Below, one piece after another: positions 11,501-24,708 of a stretch of 64,000 bases of DNA. Position 1 is the stretch's first letter. Every line of letters begins with the position of its first letter. Below the pieces are notes generated by a model. The model was not told where the DNA came from and did no database searches. It worked only from the letters and a program-made list of their open reading frames with translations. Origin of the DNA: Plutella xylostella (Eukaryota; Arthropoda; Insecta; Lepidoptera; Plutellidae); NCBI RefSeq assembly GCF_932276165.1, contig NC_063983.1, positions 5,587,501 through 5,651,500 of the forward strand. Direction: 5' to 3'. The translations under genes and the position numbers were made by a program.

Positions 11501-14500
11501 TACAAAGGCTACATGAGTTAGACCTGCCAATCTAAATTATATTGTTTATGGGGTTCAGCCATTCGTCTTCTCTCCACCTTCCGCTGTGACGGGCATTTCA
11601 AATGAATCCATTGAAATATTTGAAATAATAAATGTACTTATTTATTGATTGGATTCTGTTTGCACCAGTTAATGTGTGTGAGCCACAACTAGGTTGATGA
11701 ATGCCACTGTTTGTAAAACGAGAGATTCTTAAATGGGTTTTAAATGGTTTAACAGATTTAGAAGTAGGTGATGTTGGTTTGGGCTTAAACGATCTCTAGA
11801 AGGTCGACCAACTAGATACTACTTATACCAAACTTAAACTTAAATAATGTAAATATCTTGAATGTTTCATTCCCAAAATTATGATGTTGAGAATAGTTTG
11901 GATTACTTTTTATGAAATCTTGGAAATCAGTTGTTCATTATATCTAGTGTGCAATAGTATTTTTCCAGCATCACTGCTATACTACACTGCTAAAAAGTAT
12001 TGTTTTATTAATTTGTAACTTCATATTTTTTAAGAATTTGCTATAAAGCGTATTGACTGTGGGTAAACAAATATTTTTTGTCCTACTCACCTGTTTTCAT
12101 ATGAGGGACAAGATAAGTCGCCTGTGTAATTATCAAATTTCTCGCTACTCTCAGTTATCTGAATTCAAATATTGTTTGCTTATGCTTATAAATATCTTAC
12201 ACCTGTTTTACGACCCCTTATTTCATAACGTGCCACGCGGCGCTCCGCTTCTAGTTTACTGTATATCAGTGTGACGTGTGAATAGGGACACTAACATTGA
12301 AAGTGTAAAATTATTGAGTTAACAAAACTGAGAGCATCTGCATTGTTGACGTTGCTGGTGGCACTTCACTGTGACGATTAATGGAACACATTTTATGTCG
12401 TTGTCGTTGGTTGCATTAGAATGTAGTAAAAAAGGAAGTCAGGAATTTTTATTACCCTCCCAGGACACATAAAGAGAGGAAGTCATAAGAGCATTAGACA
12501 CCAAAATAATGTGGTATTTACATGATGGTCGTGAACTTATTTATGGCTCGTACATATCTTGTAATATCCTAAGAAAATTCCATCGGTGTTTTACAGTTTA
12601 CAGTAAGAGATCTAAAATAGTCTCGTTGCAGGCGAAGCCAGCGACCGCGTTATGCGGCCAACATGCAACCTCAACAGTTAAGATTTAAATAACTCTTATA
12701 CGACTGGTGCTAATAGAAATACGAGTACAAGTCGAGTAACGGGCCTTCGCCCTTCATATCTAACGCTTACTAAAGTGGGACTTTGTCAGTCGTCGCCTTC
12801 TATCGACGATGCTCCAACTAATTGTTTGACAGTTCGTAAACTTCACGCCTCGGTTCCTTGTGTTTACATAAGTGATGTGCCGTAATATCAACATGCCCAA
12901 TCTATACGAAACGGAATCACTCATCAATGGCTAATAGATGAAAAAATAGACGCGTAGGAGGAAATGTTTAACTCTCTGTTCGAATCAATCCCCATATTTA
13001 TCTATTGTAAAATATATCATCAAGATTATTTCAATATTTAAATAAGCAAACTAAAATAAACGGCGCCACTCGGAGCTTTCACTCACGTCTTGTCATTAGA
13101 CGAAAAGACTCCGTGCTTTAGTGGTTTGTCGTTTGCTTTTTAATTTTAGAGGGAAAGTCATTTTTGTTTACAAAATGAAGAAATCTTGGAAATTAGATTA
13201 TGGCTGTAATGGATATTTTATGGCACGCGCAATCTCTCTCGTCGACACTTTGTCGCCGGACGCGCTCGACTGATCTTGATCTCCACTTACACTTCGCGGT
13301 ATCATCATTTATTCATTCAGTTGCTTGTTTACTAGATACCACTAATGGACCGGCGATATGTTGCTTTATATAGAAAACTGTACCAATTAATGATTGGCGA
13401 GAATTAACATTATTTAATGGAAGCTATTTATACGTGGACTGGATACACAAGTCTCAAAATCAGTTAGGAAAATCTTCACCAAAACTCTCACTAATTATGT
13501 CTAAATTGTCTCTTCCACCCAAAGGTAGATTTAGTGGTAGAGACTGCTTATAGCAATAAGGCCGCCTTGTTGTGCTGTTTATTTATAACTTTGTTTTTTT
13601 ATTACTTCATGGTACCATATAAAGAGTATTATATTCTATTCTGAAGCTCGAAACCCTTCACTATGCCCCACAAATAGTTTAAAGGGTTTATTCCTTGATA
13701 ACATTCAGAGATAGGGCCATCTAGTCGAGCCCGGGCGGCGGCGGCGCGCGCGGCGGGCTGGGGCGTCACGCCTGCCATCCGATAGCCCATCTCACGAGCG
13801 ACCCACTTCCAGCCAAGGTCACCGCCTAACCTTATAATCCATATCATCTATTCGAAATGCAGTCACAGGTACCAGAGACCAACCATTATCGAATGCAACA
13901 ATGCATAAAACAAACATAATATAAACTTTTATGGGTCCTCGTTGTCCAGCGAGGGCTTTAAAATCAAATTATGCGCCCTGTCTCTGGACCCATCATTAAA
14001 ATCAAAATTATGAGACGGTTACCTAAAAAAATAAATGAAAACGAACATGGCGCAGGAATGAGAGAGAATTTATTATTCCGAATGCTCCATCCATCATTTA
14101 CAACACATTCGAATTGGTCCGTATCGGGATGCCTGTTTTTATTATCTGTTGCGTCTGGTGCATTGTGCCCGCCAGGCCGCCGGGTGACGGCCTCACCTCC
14201 AGAGCAGACTGCTAATATGAGTCGTTTATTGTACAAATAATTGATGGACCAAGATATTTCTGAGAATAATTACTAAGCGACGTTTTTGCAATAACTCTGT
14301 AATTTTCCGGTGGTAGCCCGGGACAATCAGTGGTATCGTATAAAGTATAAACCTCTGCCACGGTCGTGTGGTGTTGGATGGATAGGATGACAAACAGAGC
14401 GTGTGCAACTAGCAGTATCACGAAGCTTTCTGATACACAACACACTTTCTAATCTTTGCCTTTGTCACCGCACTCACCTATTGGCTAACTAACAAGATAC

Positions 14501-16079
14501 TCGACTTTCGCCAATTGTTTTCACGCTGCATTAGGCAGCTCTGTTGAATTCTGGCGTTAATTTAGCACTCGTCCCTTCGAATGTCGATTGTATTACACTA
14601 CTGTACGCAACAATGCGACACTTCTAGAAAACAAAACATGACTCAACATAACACAGCAGCTACACGCGTAAACTAGAACTTAATCTGGACTGCGGTAAAC
14701 ATATTAAGTTGCCAGTTTATCCGGAGTTTGCTCCTAACGATGAGAACAATAAGGGTAATCTCGGGTATGAAATAGGAGAGCGGGCTGACGAGAAGCTTAG
14801 CCGCAATGGTTTGCTTGATAAGGTGACGTTCATGCGTGTATTTTAGGAGCCCGCGGGGGCGAGGGCGGGTCGCGGGGAGGGCCTGCGACCGGTCAGCGTA
14901 CCGGTTTGAGTCGACGTCGTCGTCGCCGTCTTAGGACTAACCGTTTTATTAGCCGAGCTATGCTCTACAAACAATCTTCATCAACTCAACCTAATACCAC
15001 TAAGGCTGCTAGGGAAACAACCCAAAATACTCAATAGCCAAAACAGTCTCACTGTAGTTTTATTTTTCTTATCCGTTATGCTTTTAGTATGTTTTTTAAG
15101 AGTCCATTTAACGCTTTATGCTATTTACTGATCGTAAAAGAGGTAAACAATCGTCTCCGAACAGGTGCAAACGAGAAATTGTTTGTTACCGCATTTCGTT
15201 TATGTACTTATGACTCGACTTGACTCGAGTGAAACTGCTCGAGTTATAGGTAATGGGTAGCGGTTCTATTTTGACAGATGTATCTTGTCTTGTATGTGAT
15301 GTTGCTGAGCTTTTTAAAGTTGATATTGTTATTAGGTATTATTATTTGAAATAGCCATGGCAAATATTGCCTTGAAGGCATTATTCAGCTCTTCACTGTA
15401 TTTATGCATTTCATATCTCTCTTCATCCATATTTTATCCTGCGCCTGATTCATATTCGAGGTCCGTAACTATAGTTTGTAGTCACAAGTCACAACAGAGC
15501 ATTGCAAAATCATGCATTGTATGTATGAGTGCTCAACTCACGTAGTTACCCTGTGACATGTTATTGTTCAAATTACTCGACGAACAGAATGTAGGGCGAG
15601 GTGCTCTTGTGTCGAGCCGACTTTTCTCCTCATTCATATACTTGCAAAGATAAGTGATAAAAGTCAAATATCTATTACTGTGATTTAGCCTTTACTTACT
15701 ATCTTCATTTGAATGGTATGCAAATGTTGTTCAAATAACTAATAGCTATCTGTCTATCTAGGTATGCTATAGTGGTGAATACTTGAATAGTTTTAGTGAG
15801 TTCACCTTGAAAATCATTTACTCAAGCATTTAGGCCGCAATATCTGAAAGGAGAGACGAAGATGGATTGCTTGCTAGTGCTTATTTACATCTGTCACGTC
15901 AATGTTCACATCGCATCTAGTGTTGCGTACAAGTTGTGAGTTTGTTTGTAGTTTAGTTGCTCATTAGTCGCGTGTCGTAGGAGCTCTGTGAGATGTTGAA
16001 CAGTGGCATTTTTCATAGTTCTCGTTCTATTTCGGCCACCGTTAGTGAGATTTCGGCCTTGTCCAGTTTAATTTGAAGG
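8501..16079. other. No supported gene; long non-coding stretch
   Basis: GC-rich trinucleotide patches occur at about 13728-13770 and 14848-14930. Open frames are short (the longest near 10737-11057 and 13964-14445), overlap on opposite strands and show no domain. No transposon ends were recognised. Confidence 0.45.
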
Positions 16080-16200
16080 AGGCGTGGCGCGGCGTGTGGC
16101 ACCTTGCCACGACTTTGTTTTGGTCGAGTCCGCGGCGGCGGCGGCGGCGCGGCCAGTCGGCACACTTTCCACCAGCCGCGCTGTGGGAGACCCTGCCCCT
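16080..16200 (+). promoter_or_regulatory. GC-rich candidate promoter upstream of the coding exon
   Basis: A (CGG)n run and CpG-rich DNA sit about 600 bp upstream of the ATG at 16777, with an initiator-like CCAGTCGG after the run. No TATA box was seen. The position suits a CpG-type promoter or 5'-UTR exon, but composition is the only support. Confidence 0.3.
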
Positions 16201-16776
16201 CTTAATTACTATATCATCGCGGTAACTGGGTTAACGAAACTTAACTATTGTCAATAAACTGTGTGAAAAGGAACAGTGGGCTTCTTACGAAAATCTCATT
16301 GTAACGAAAAGCCCATTCGGTTTCATCTTGCTCAGTTGGTCAATCGTATTTCACATCAACAACAACAAACATGATAATTTAATGTAAATTTATTTGTGTT
16401 GTATATACACACACGTAGTACATGCACATGTACCCGTATTTCCGGAATTGCGTACAATCCGTCACGGTGGCACGGCATGCGAACGCCGCACAATGTCCGA
16501 GCAGAGTGAACACGGCAACGTCGGCAAACAGTCACAATACCATTTATCGGCACATTATATTTAAAATCGACGCGTGTGACGACCAATGATACAAACTGTG
16601 ATCGAATGTTTTGTTAAGCGAAAGCTCAACCTCATTACGGCGGATCAAACGGAGGTGAAGTCGGGGCCAGTTCTTTCTCTTTTGCGCGAACGTCACTAGA
16701 ACGGCTGGATGTTTGGTTGTAGGATGGTTGGGAGGAGGGAGCGACCGTCCCGGTCGGTGTGAGCTAGCGGCTGAAG

Positions 16777-17088
16777 ATGTTTGAATCGCTGGTGTCGCGG
16801 CTGACGTCGCCGCCGGTGTCGCGGCGCCGGCACACGGTGCACGCGGCGGCGGCGGCGGCGGGGGGCGCGGGGCGGGAGGTGTGCAGCGAGCCCGAGGAGG
16901 ACGCGGCACCGGCGCAGCGCCGCTCGCGCGCCGCCAAGCAGCTGCTGGACAAGCGGCGCAAGGCGCGGCTGAGCTGCGCGGACCTCACGGCCGCCGAGCC
17001 CGAGCGCGCCTCGCGCATGGACGCCTTCCGCGCCTTCCTGCCGCTCAGACAGTCCAAGTCGCTGGGACGACTCGATGGACTCAAAGAG
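16777..17088 (+). CDS. First coding exon, 104 codons, unidentified protein N-terminus
   Basis: The frame opens with ATG after AAG (A at -3), with an in-frame TAG at 16765-16767, so the start is well bounded. It runs 312 bases to GAG, followed by the consensus donor GTGAGT at 17089, leaving phase 0. Composition is very GC-rich, unlike the AT-rich flanks. Visible features are an N-terminus MFESLVSRL followed by SPPVSRRRH; a six-Ala run at residues 23-28; an acidic patch at 38-42; a basic stretch at 48-64 (RRSRAAKQLLDKRRKAR); and a C-terminal LPLRQSKSLGRL (88-99) that resembles a basic-residue-directed phosphorylation site. It looks cytoplasmic or nuclear, with no signal peptide or membrane segment. 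A possible acceptor (CACTAG after a pyrimidine tract) lies at about 16697. The family is not recognised. No downstream exon was found in the window, so the following intron may exceed 46 kb. The antisense frame is a composition shadow. Confidence 0.7.
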
Positions 17089-18777
17089 GTGAGTTTTAGT
17101 CATATACTATTATTTTCCACTCTTCTAGACGTTCACAACGGCGAGGAAACACTGCAGTCATGGAATTAAATAAATTAAAATATCAAGATCAAATCTGATC
17201 GGTAAACAAGAGAATGATTTCATAGATAGGTGTTATAATAAAACGTCTTTCCTATTCTTAAATAGGGTAATTAAACTGTAATCTCCAAGAGGCCTCATGT
17301 TAGGTTAGGTCAAACAACAAGAGATCAAACACCTTGTTTGTTCAGCTGTTCCATCTATAGGAGTAGTGTTTGTATTGCGCCTACGTTCTTTCATAAAAAG
17401 TGCGACATAATTAGGACAATCCTTATTGGACGGCTATTATAGTGCTGTAGGAGATAGTCAAGAGACCTTAGATAGTGACATTAGAGCGCGCGACAGGTCC
17501 GTCTGTTGATGGCCTTCGGCTCCCATGAGCTCGCGGCCTCGCGCCTCGCGCACCTGTTGCCCCCCTCCCCTCCCCTCCCCCGCGCCCCTCGCCCCGCACC
17601 CCGCGCGCTCGCCTCACCACTCGCCTGATGTTGCACAAGCGATAACACCTCCAATAATGTACTAGCGGTTCACTATTCAGCACCATGCTGACCTGATGTG
17701 TAGCCAGCCAGCCGCTGATCGACATCTGAGGGCGTTCCTCTGAACTATGACATCATATAAAATAGACAATGCAAACAATACATGGGATTCGACATTTTGA
17801 TGCCATGCTCCGTGACTCGCTGATATTTCGAGGCGGATTCATGATGCAATTTGTGTTTCAAGGTGCATGGGTTCAAGTGTAATGCGCCTATAATGTGTTT
17901 GAGATTGAATGATTATGATAACATTGATAAGATTGTGCTCTGTTATAATATATCCGATGTTAATAAATTCAACACGGTTAAGATAACACCGGTGATGAGC
18001 TGCAATCGCTCTTTACATTCTAAAATTTTAATGAATACCGGCAAAATTCACACGCATACATTATTAATTAATTAGTATTTTAGCTAAGACTAGTCTCGGC
18101 TTCATTTCCTTATACAGGTGTGTTTGAAGGTCAGTCGGATTGCGGCCTACAAACTGGTAAAATTGAGGACATATTCAGGGCAAATGGCCAAGCTGTAGAT
18201 TGAGATAAAGTTCTTGAAATAAACACTGCTATTAACTACTACATAAGTACTACTAACATCCTGTCCAGTGTCCACTACCAACTCAAATACAACTTATATA
18301 ACTGTGTACCTACATGTTATTAATTTTTTTCTCTGTTGCAAAGTTTTAAAAGCCAATGAAAAAAATACCATTTGAAACCCATGCAGGCTTTGGATATTTC
18401 TTATTTCGATTTATGACAGTTCCCTATTTCCTCAATAATGTTTACCAACACCAACCAATCAAAGCAATAAAGCGCCGCAAAGATTACCTCCTGTTGTGAG
18501 AAAGCCGTGCATTGATATGCATTCATTTTGGCTAATGCGAAGTTATTCTATTGATTTACTAGACTCCAAACGGTCCAATGTTCTGGCGGTAACCTTAATG
18601 CGTAGATGTCAAAGATGGAGAGTGATTTGTGGGCGAGGACATGCGGCCGCGATCCGCGGGCACCGTTAGAGGAGACGCGGGGAGTTGCGCAAAACGGGCC
18701 GATACGACGCGATAAACCAAGAATGCACTATCGGCAGGTAAGGGCAGGTACAAGGAACGGGAGAGTGGTACGCAACT
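17089..18777 (+). other. Presumed start of a long intron; no exon seen
   Basis: It follows the donor at 17089. A C-rich, (CCCCT)n-like patch lies at about 17560-17620. Otherwise the stretch is AT-rich, with no supported coding sequence and no recognised repeat. Confidence 0.45.
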
Positions 18778-18916
18778 GGGAGGTTACTCTGGCTTACAAA
18801 AAAGGAAGCTTCGGTGCGCTGCTACGCTAACCACGGATGTATCCTCGTTGCTGTAAGAGTACCGATTGCAAGACAGCTCCTGTTTGCTCATATTTGTCGA
18901 GCTAGAGCGAACCCCT
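18778..18916 (-). mobile_element. Diverged copy of the 138-bp MITE family
   Basis: Compared with the minus-oriented copy at 50886, this stretch matches along its whole length in the same order. GGTTACTCTGGCTTAC stands for the terminus. AGCTTCGGTGCGCTGCT and CCGATTGCAAGACAGCTC stand for the interior. TCGAGCTAGAGCGAACCC stands for the other terminus. The length (about 138 bp) agrees with copies 1 and 2. Many substitutions make it the oldest copy seen. Confidence 0.55.
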
Positions 18917-18982
18917 GCGCATGCGCAGCGTCGCTCACACACACACGCTCACGCAGGCTCAGGAGCCGCGTGCGTGAGCCTG
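18915..18982. repeat. Cluster of short GC palindromes
   Basis: CTGCGCATGCGCAG (18915-18928) is a perfect 14-bp palindrome. CAGGCTCA and TGAGCCTG pair across a 13-base loop within 18953-18982, and GCTCACGC and GCGTGAGC also pair there. A short ACACAC run lies between them. Confidence 0.6.
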
Positions 18983-18989
18983 TTTGCTC

Positions 18990-21900
18990 GTGTGATTCAC
19001 AGACAAACGCCAAGTTGTCGTGAGCATCTGTTCGCTGCTTTGTGAACACATCTCTATCGCGTTAACGCCTTTTGTCTGTCAGTCGGAATCGGAACATCTG
19101 CGCTCGTAAAAAACTCTTCTCAAAATATTCGTGTACCTGGCTCATGGAATATAATTATAGGATAAACTGAACCCGCATTATTCCTGGTTAAAAAACCTTT
19201 TCTAACTTTGTTTATGAAGAAACACCGCTCCAATTAGATGAATTAAACAATACAAAATAAAGTGATGGTGGAGTATTATATAATTTTATTATAAGTATGT
19301 ATAGAGCCTCCATAATTAATTGAAATGTAAAATATTCAATTATTTTTAAACCTTGCATCATGTGTTATATTTTAGTATCCTCTTAATTCTATGCTTTATC
19401 AGCTAACATCGATAAAACCTATAATTGGCAATTTATCGCAGTCGTTAAAGGTGTATTATACGCATAATGTGAGGATACAACATAGGGCCGTAATTCAGCA
19501 ATAGCGGAATCAGACGACCTCACGTAGGCAGCGCAACTTGCAAGCTATTAAAATGCAAAATACTCATGATTATATGTCGTGATTATACTGCGTACCCAGG
19601 ACTGGAACTATTAGGTATGCTGTGCCTTGGAGCTGGTTCTACACTGAGCGCCAGTACAGATGCACCGCGCACACAGCTTGCTCACTCGATTGCAGGATAT
19701 CATTTTATAATTGATTCATTCATTAATGTAGCTACAGGGGCGGGTCAATTATACGAATTTGATAAACACCAAGGCGGAGATGAAGTATATCTATTCTTAT
19801 ACACAGCAAGGCAGAAGGCTAGCGACCGTCTGCATTATTAAAGTACATTCAATAACGCATCCGAATAAAAACGTAAATAATGTCTTCAAAAGAGACGAAA
19901 AAGGAAAATGTATGCCTAAAACAATTCAAGCTACTCAGTAGAATATGGGAGTAATATACTGCAGAGTGCAAATGTCCGCAAATAATCTTATGATTGTGAG
20001 AGGCCTGTAACATTCACTACCAACGTCTCTTTGCTACCGGAAAAGATATCCTATTTCTAATAGCCGATCCACCCACCTCATTTCTTAACGGTCATGCCAC
20101 TAGTGTAACACATTGAGAGAACCATGCAGGGTTCCTGCCTTCAGGCCTGTTTAATACAAATATGTAATAAAACTATCGATTCTCTAAATTTATGGAATTC
20201 AAGGCCCTTTATCAAATTCCGAAATGGTTATTTAAATTCATTATATCATTAGTCTTTTTTTTACTTGATGTGTTAAAGAATAGAGTCTAGAGTTAGAGAA
20301 AGATTTTTGTAATTTAAAATTTTTGCATATTTTTAGGATGAGCACGGAATACAACCTTGTTTTCGTATGTTGGTAAATTAATTTTCTGTTAAGTAGGTGT
20401 ATCAAATAATATGTTGTAGCGTCATTGAAAATTGAATCGAAGAGCAGACCCTCCCTATACCTTATACTAATGTAGTATTAGTATAAATACTAACATTAAT
20501 AAAATCAATAAAACCCTGTTAGCTCGATCAGCAGAATCATAACATTAATTTATTATCTGATTAAAATGTTGTAAACGCTTTTTTATGCGGTTATGATGTC
20601 ATGCTCAGCCTTATTATTATGCACAAGTTAAAACAATAATATTATCTTGGTTATTTTGTTTCTTGATGTATGTGGTTATTTGTTGAGTAGGTATCGGACA
20701 CGTCATTTGTTAGGAACGTTCTAAATCTTCTCGGAAATCTCGCGTTGCCTCATCGCTCTGCATGTTAGCGATCGTGTTTGTATCTTCTGTTTGTAGCTCA
20801 CCCAATGCTTGGCTGAAGCAGAGCTGTCGGGTATACTTTTTGCTGATGCATTTTAAATTGCCGGTTCATCAAGGTGAGTATTGTTAAGCGGTCAGCTATG
20901 TGTTGCTAACATAATGTAGTATACCTAAGTTAGACCTGCATTTTTTATAATTAAGTATCCAATATACAAAGAACGTTGGACTCTGATACCTCTTGTCCGA
21001 GGATGATATTGAATCAACCTCTGCCCGTGTTTTGACAGGAAATCGTTTTTTATAAAGTATCAACTTCATGGTCATTTTGGATAAAGAATATCACGTATCA
21101 AGTTACTGATCATGGGAATTTTAATTATGTCGCAGTACAAACAGAAGCGTGGTGAGGCGAGGAGATGATTGATCTAGGTCCTGAGTGAAGTTTTTGCTTA
21201 TGAAGTGGGTTGACATTCGCGGCACCAGTCCTCCTTGGAGTGAGGAATTCACACCGCGAGGTCTTGCCGCCCCTCCCCGCCCCGCGCCCGCGCCCCTCGC
21301 ACGCGCGTTCTGCATAACTACATACATGCTAAGGTTATTACACTCGGGAGGCCGTCATCCATCTCGGTGACGCTTGCGCATAGGGACGCACTTACGCACC
21401 TCATTGCAGGCTATTCAGCAGGTCTCGCTTCTTGCCGCGGCGATATTGACAGTAATTTTTGATTTGACGCGACGTTATCTTTGTTTATTCGTTTGTAATA
21501 CTTATCTGCAAGTGACTGAGCATCAGCGGCAGTGTAAAGAATTAATTAAAATGCTGACTGTGAATTTAAATACCTACTTACTAAAAAGCTGAAAAATATA
21601 CCTGTCATCGTATCCATTAAAAGTATGTCAAAACAGAATATAGCAAAAGTTTAAATAGTAATTGCATCGCCGTCATCAATTTCAATTAAAAAGCACTCTG
21701 CGATTGAATAACTCTGGATTGTGGAAAGAGGACGACGGACAGACAATTGAATGATTGTAATGAATAGTTGGTGGCCGGTGAAATAATAGACATACATAAC
21801 AGATAAGTGAATGGTGACGCAACCGCGATAATTTGGGAAGGCTTTTGTTTCATTGCATTTCTCATGGGTAGACTGCTTGGCGCTCAATCTTTATTACTAG

Positions 21901-23371
21901 ATATTGCACATACTCTTTCATTGAACGTTACGACGAAGGACTTTATTTTTCTGGAGCTAGGTACGGCTATAAAGGAATATCGGAACGCTTCATAAAGTTT
22001 ATATGAACTACAAAAGTACATTTTTTTATGTCTTTTTAATCGGCTACCCGTGGCCGTTTATGTGCTATCTTTTAATTGCATTTAACTCATATTTGTACAG
22101 TTACTTATTACCTACGTTTATTGGTGTCACGGTAGGTATCAATCAAAAATCTATTTGCTACGTTCGCAGCGAAAAAAAGCTATCGGGAGATTTTATCATT
22201 TGACATTCGATTTATTGTTCCAAAGCTCCAAGTGCAGATGGGCTTCGTCCGTAGTCTTATTTTGTTCATCGACAGGATTGCAATTTACATGAACAGCTTA
22301 GCCGGTTTCTGAATCACCGACATAAAAGACGGCCATTATCATGATATACTCAATTAAAACAATTTTATATCGAACAATAAACGCAAGTTCTCAGAACTCC
22401 AACTCTTTCCTGGTTATGAAATGGCTTTGGAGATAAACTTTCGCTTCAGAGTAAACAGTAATTACCTTTAGCTAACTCTGTACTTTGATTAATAAAATAG
22501 AAGGTATAAAACTGTAATTGTTGTTGCGGCTTAGCCAAAGACTATTTCCAGATTAGCTTTTTGATTTAGGGACAGAATTTACGATGGGCTTTATATATAT
22601 CAATGCCTGAGGCTATAAAACTTACTGATCAGATTATAACGAGTCTATTCTGTTAGATGTACATTCCGAATGCCGTTAAATGCATTTAGGAGCGTATCGT
22701 TAAGCCAACCAAAGTGTCATCACTGCTTGGACAGGTCGGCAATAAATAAAGAGATGGAGACGTAATAATTTGCGTTTTACAGCCGCCTGTATGCATTATG
22801 TATTAGAAAAGCCCGTCGATTTCCACTGGTTAGGTAAGCGACGCATTTACGTGAAAGCCGCGTATTTTCAATAGCTGACCACGTTTTCCGCTATCGTCAC
22901 ACGACCGGCCCCGCAACGTAACAGAGCTGTCAGTGTGTGCTATGGGCTGGAAATTTTTCATTAATCGCTTTACAGCAAATAGGTACCCATGAGCTGCATG
23001 CTGCATTCACTGTTGAAAGTGATTCTGCAGTTGAGTCACATAAGTGTGCGGAAATTCGCTATTAGGCACTAACGAGTGTTTAGCTGAATCAGCTTTTTAC
23101 TGAATAGATTTCCGTTTATTTCCTGAGCCTTCCTACTTTCTTTCTGTTTATTCTGACAACAATGTAAACATTAGTCGGTTCCAACTTTTAATGTTTCCGA
23201 GTGTTCATGATAACGTTTGGATAGCTCTACCATTCATTCCCATATGCAGTGATATTTCACTGTCAAGCAACTATGGCCATGTCGACTGCTTTCGTCATCG
23301 TTGACAAAGGTAAGCGCATTAAAATGGTTAATGAGTCTGTGGAAAGGTGTGAATCAAGTTGATAAGATGTG
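18990..23371. other. No supported gene
   Basis: The stretch is AT-rich, with a GC-rich patch at 21230-21310. Short open frames (up to about 90 codons) show no domain. No transposon ends or RNA genes were recognised. Confidence 0.45.
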
Positions 23372-23373
23372 AT

Positions 23374-24706
23374 CCCAAGTAACATTTCATTCGAGCTTAG
23401 GTTGTAAGAAATGCCTTTAGGTTTTATAAGGGTTGTGAAAAGGTTAATGCTTTGCTATCTGGTCATATTGAGTACTTGAGAATGATTACTAAGTCCTAAA
23501 ACTAATTGTTTATTAATACAACCTTGTAGCTGCTGATAAGAGTTTATATTAACGTTATTTTAACATGTATTTCAGGAGTATATAGTTCTAGGATCTTATA
23601 GTTGTCGTAGACTCCTGATTTACTTCTAGAAAAGCTAGCATTAATGCTAAAGTGAGAGCTTAAGGTTAAATTTTTAACCTTGATACAACCATAAAGTTAT
23701 GGAATATTTAAATTACTTTAAGTATTTTTTAAAACCTATCTTAAACCTTTAGGTTGATAAGAGTTGTCTAGGCAAACAAATTAGGACTACTTGGTGAAAA
23801 ACAAAAGCATTAAGCACTGGCTATGAGCTAAAGGCATGATTTAAGTCCTACAAGAATATTTTAAAGCTTTAGAGTCATCCTCAAAATATGTTTAATGCTT
23901 TTTAGTAATTTCCTAACGGCCGCCATATTTTTTCACTGAAATAAAAATAAAACTTACCAAAAAGCTACATTTTAATTAATAAGGGAAAATTCAGTAGCGT
24001 TTCCTATACTATTCCAAATACATGTTTTTTTATATAGACAGTACTTTTATTTCTAATATAAATTTACACCAAACATAAAATTTTATCTATTTTTTTTAAT
24101 TAAAATGTCTTCAAATTTATCATTTACAAAAGGCCCGTCACTTATACAGAACTATTATCCGAAAGTATCACAATAAAGTGCTAGTCGCACAAGGTTTTCA
24201 TATTTCCTGACTTCAGCCTAACTACTTACTATATTTTGTATTAATACAACACTTACAAGTTAGCCATTTTGAGTCTTGGAAAGTGTCAGGTAATGGCGCC
24301 ATTTATTATAATTATTATAAAATCTTACACACAAACATTTTAAGACCCGAGACTCCTGGGAAGGCATTACAAATATCCATCAAATATGTTTCAAGTTATA
24401 GAAGAGTTACATCCAGAACTAATTTAGAACTTAAAAGCTGTCTTCCAAGGTTATGTTAACGTTAAATTAAGGTTGTGAAGGTTTTATTTAGGTTCTGTGT
24501 AAGTTGTTCAAAAGGTTCTGGGTTTGAGCTATAGGTTTTGCTGTAGCTCTCAGAAAGGTTCTAAAACGTGGGCCCTTTTTGCACTCAGGAGGTTAATATA
24601 AGGTTAATATAAGGTTATCGAGCCTTCTAAGTCTCACGAGTTGATTTCCATACAAAGGTTCTAGAACCTTTTCAAAACCTTTTTAAAACCAAAAATGTTA
24701 CTTGGG
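23374..24706. mobile_element. Non-autonomous DNA transposon candidate, 1333 bp, AGGTT-rich
   Basis: The left end is CCCAAGTAACATTT and the right end is its exact reverse complement. With the flanking AT on both sides (23372-23373 and 24707-24708), the mirrored unit is 16 bp. Subterminal sequence also pairs: GGTTTTATAAGGGTTGTG on the left against GGTTTTAAAAAGGTTTTG read from the right. The interior carries many AAGGTT/AACCTT words, densest at about 24450-24680. There is no long ORF. AT may be a 2-bp target duplication or part of the terminus. The superfamily is not assigned. Confidence 0.65.
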
Positions 24707-24708
24707 AT

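Noticed and set aside
16696..17103. Minus-strand frames of up to 135 codons across the GC-rich exon
   Set aside because: They are open because of high GC and rare stops. The + frame has a good start, upstream stop and splice donor, while the minus frames are Arg/Pro/Ala-rich without any motif.
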